Shown here in pieces: positions 62,252 to 64,000 of a DNA stretch of 64,000 bases; the first letter of the stretch is position 1; every line of letters starts with the position of its first letter. The stretch lies in NCBI RefSeq assembly GCF_045635475.1, contig NZ_JBJGXI010000008.1:55707-119706 (forward strand), written 5' to 3'. A program made the position numbers and the translations under genes. This DNA is from JBJGXI01 sp045635475 (lineage in GTDB: Bacteria > Bacillota > Bacilli > Bacillales > Amphibacillaceae). Under the pieces are notes generated by a model. That model saw only the letters and a list, made by a program, of their open reading frames with translations, was not told the origin of the DNA and ran no database searches.

Positions 62252-63961
62252 GTGATTCGTCGCTTGTTTAGTTATTATTTGCCGCATAAGCGTTTATTTA
62301 TTATTGATTTTTCGTGTGCGGTGTTTGTGGCATTATTAGAATTAGCTTTTCCAGTAGCGGTTCAGAGGTTTATCGATGATTTATTACCATCAGAAAATTG
62401 GACAGCCATTATGTGGGTGAGTATTGGATTATTGTTCTTATTTTTACTTAGTACATTTTTGCAGTACATCGTGAATTACTGGGGACATAAGCTGGGGATT
62501 AATATAGAAACCGATATGCGACAGCAGCTATTTAAACATGTGCAAAAGCAATCATATCGATTTTTTGATAATACAAAAACCGGTCATATTATGAGCCGAA
62601 TCTCGAATGATTTATTTGATATTGGAGAGATGGCGCACCACGGTCCGGAAGATGTGTTTATTGTAATTATGACATTTGTAGGTGCGTTTTGGATTATGTT
62701 TAGCGTCAATCCGGAACTTGCCTTGGTGACATGTATTGTGCTTCCTTTTTTAGTTTGGTTAATCGTTTATTGCAATATTAAGATGAATCAAGCGTGGAAA
62801 AACATGTATGGAGAGATTGCAGAAGTTAACGCCAGAGTAGAAGACAGTGTATCTGGTGTTCGCGTTGTACAATCTTTCACAAACGAAGAATATGAAATTG
62901 CTCGTTTTACAAAAGATAATCGTAGCTTTAGAAGAGCTAAGCTTGGTGGTTATCAAGTCATGTCTTACGGTAATTCTGGTATTTACATGATGACGCGGTT
63001 TATTATTCTTTCTGTGCTAGTTTATGGTGCGTGGTTAACGTATGATGGTCAACTACTGATTGGCGAGCTGGTTGGGTTTGTCTTATATGTAAATGTATTG
63101 ATCAAACCAGTGGATAAGGTTAGTGCATTGATGGAATTATATCCGAAAGGTTTGGCAGGGTTCAAACGATTCACTGAAATGCTGGATACTGAACCAGAAG
63201 TAGTGGATAGTAAGGATGCTGTTGAGGTAGCTGGTTTAACTGGTGATATTCGTTTTGATAACGTAACATTCGGTTATGATGAGCACAAAACCGTACTGAA
63301 AAATATTGATTTATCGATTCGAACTGGAGAAACGATCGCCTTTGTCGGTCCATCTGGGGCAGGGAAAACAACGATCTGCTCCTTAATTCCACGTTTTTAT
63401 GATGTTGACGAAGGATCGATTAAAATTGATGGAATAGATATCCGTGATATGACGATGCAATCATTACGTTCACAAATTGGAATTGTTCAACAAGATGTAT
63501 TTTTATTCACGGGTACATTAAAAGAAAATATTGCTTATGGTAAACGCGACGCAACAGATGAAGAAATTGAAGAAGCTGCAAGACGAGCTCATTTAGTCGA
63601 ATTTATCGAGAAGCTACCATTAGGTTATGAAACGCCAGTAGGGGAACGTGGCCTGAAGTTATCAGGAGGACAAAAGCAACGTGTAGCTATTGCCCGAATG
63701 TTTCTGAAAAACCCGCCGATACTTATATTGGATGAAGCTACCTCGGCTTTAGATACGGCCACAGAGATGATTATCCAAAAGGCATTGTCGGAGCTTGCTA
63801 AAAATAGAACAACATTAGTAATCGCTCACCGATTAGCTACAATTAAAAATGCAGATCGCATTATCGTTGTAACAGAAGAAGGCGTAGCTGAACAAGGAAC
63901 ACATGAAGAGTTAATTGCTAAAAATGGTATCTTTGCACAGCTTCACCGTGTTCAATACTAA
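62252..63961 (+). CDS. ABC exporter, fused permease and ATPase
   Basis: A 569-residue half-transporter of the multidrug/lipid exporter type. Six membrane helices (about 10-295) are followed by the ATPase: Walker A VGPSGAGKTT, signature LSGGQKQRVAIARMF, Walker B ILILDEATSALD and the switch histidine in IAHRL. It works as a dimer and probably exports lipids or drugs. The GTG at 62252 is supported by AAAAGGGGTG upstream. No partner half-transporter lies inside the window. Confidence 0.9.
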   Translation: MIRRLFSYYLPHKRLFIIDFSCAVFVALLELAFPVAVQRFIDDLLPSENWTAIMWVSIGLLFLFLLSTFLQYIVNYWGHKLGINIETDMRQQLFKHVQKQSYRFFDNTKTGHIMSRISNDLFDIGEMAHHGPEDVFIVIMTFVGAFWIMFSVNPELALVTCIVLPFLVWLIVYCNIKMNQAWKNMYGEIAEVNARVEDSVSGVRVVQSFTNEEYEIARFTKDNRSFRRAKLGGYQVMSYGNSGIYMMTRFIILSVLVYGAWLTYDGQLLIGELVGFVLYVNVLIKPVDKVSALMELYPKGLAGFKRFTEMLDTEPEVVDSKDAVEVAGLTGDIRFDNVTFGYDEHKTVLKNIDLSIRTGETIAFVGPSGAGKTTICSLIPRFYDVDEGSIKIDGIDIRDMTMQSLRSQIGIVQQDVFLFTGTLKENIAYGKRDATDEEIEEAARRAHLVEFIEKLPLGYETPVGERGLKLSGGQKQRVAIARMFLKNPPILILDEATSALDTATEMIIQKALSELAKNRTTLVIAHRLATIKNADRIIVVTEEGVAEQGTHEELIAKNGIFAQLHRVQY

Positions 63962-64000
63962 ATGACAAAAGTGGGTAGCTTATTATAAATGGTAAAACAA

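Overview
The window is a low-GC chromosome segment from a spore-forming member of the Bacillaceae. It encodes an SspH-type spore protein, B. subtilis-like puc, ythAB, alaRT and yxiO homologues, strong GGAGG ribosome binding sites and frequent TTG/GTG starts. A D-aspartate ligase/aspartate racemase pair and several families of dispersed intergenic repeats suggest the Oceanobacillus/Virgibacillus/Ornithinibacillus/Halobacillus side of the family; the genus is an inference. No tRNA, rRNA or CRISPR array was seen.

Layout. 0.1-2.3 kb: ketone-body genes (scoAB, bdhA). 2.5-8.7 kb, minus strand: class B sortase and a 1706-residue wall-anchored protein ending in NPKTG, a class B sorting motif. 9.1-11.2 kb: D-aspartate ligase and aspartate racemase, for a predicted D-Asp peptidoglycan cross-bridge. 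11.4-13.8 kb: cytochrome bd-type oxidase ythAB. 14-15.7 kb: a small membrane-protein gene under a yybP-ykoY manganese riboswitch, bracketed by mirror-image repeat clusters. 15.8-23.2 kb: TraB-like protein, AAC(3)-family acetyltransferase, UMF1 transporter, MscS channel and a frameshifted PTS IIBCA gene.

23.5-38.7 kb is a purine-degradation locus: xanthine dehydrogenase pucABCDE, an amidase, an FAH-family enzyme, pucFG, the regulator pucR, OHCU decarboxylase and 5-hydroxyisourate hydrolase. A complete-looking group II intron sits in a dispersed hairpin repeat between the amidase and FAH genes; the empty site can be rebuilt to the base. Urate oxidase and allantoinase are not in the window.

38.8-48.4 kb holds a small unknown protein, a DUF2268 protein, a methyltransferase, an ABC transporter pair, alaRT, a PlsC-like acyltransferase with a zinc ribbon, and a GltS-like symporter. 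In 48.7-56.8 kb a c-di-GMP-I riboswitch with an intrinsic terminator precedes a complete Gram-positive Tad/Flp pilus operon (DUF192 protein, Flp pilin, prepilin peptidase, TadE, CpaB, CpaE-like, TadA, TadB, TadC and a TadG-like protein carrying a repetitive beta-rich ectodomain). This is the most interesting system here: extracellular pilus synthesis under transcriptional control by a second messenger.

56.8-64 kb: YneR/HesB-like protein, sspH, an arsR-permease-dicysteine peptide operon with four identical-architecture ATCAA-N6-TTGAT operators, VOC proteins, a MerR/SRPBCC pair, an AlkD-like protein and an ABC exporter.
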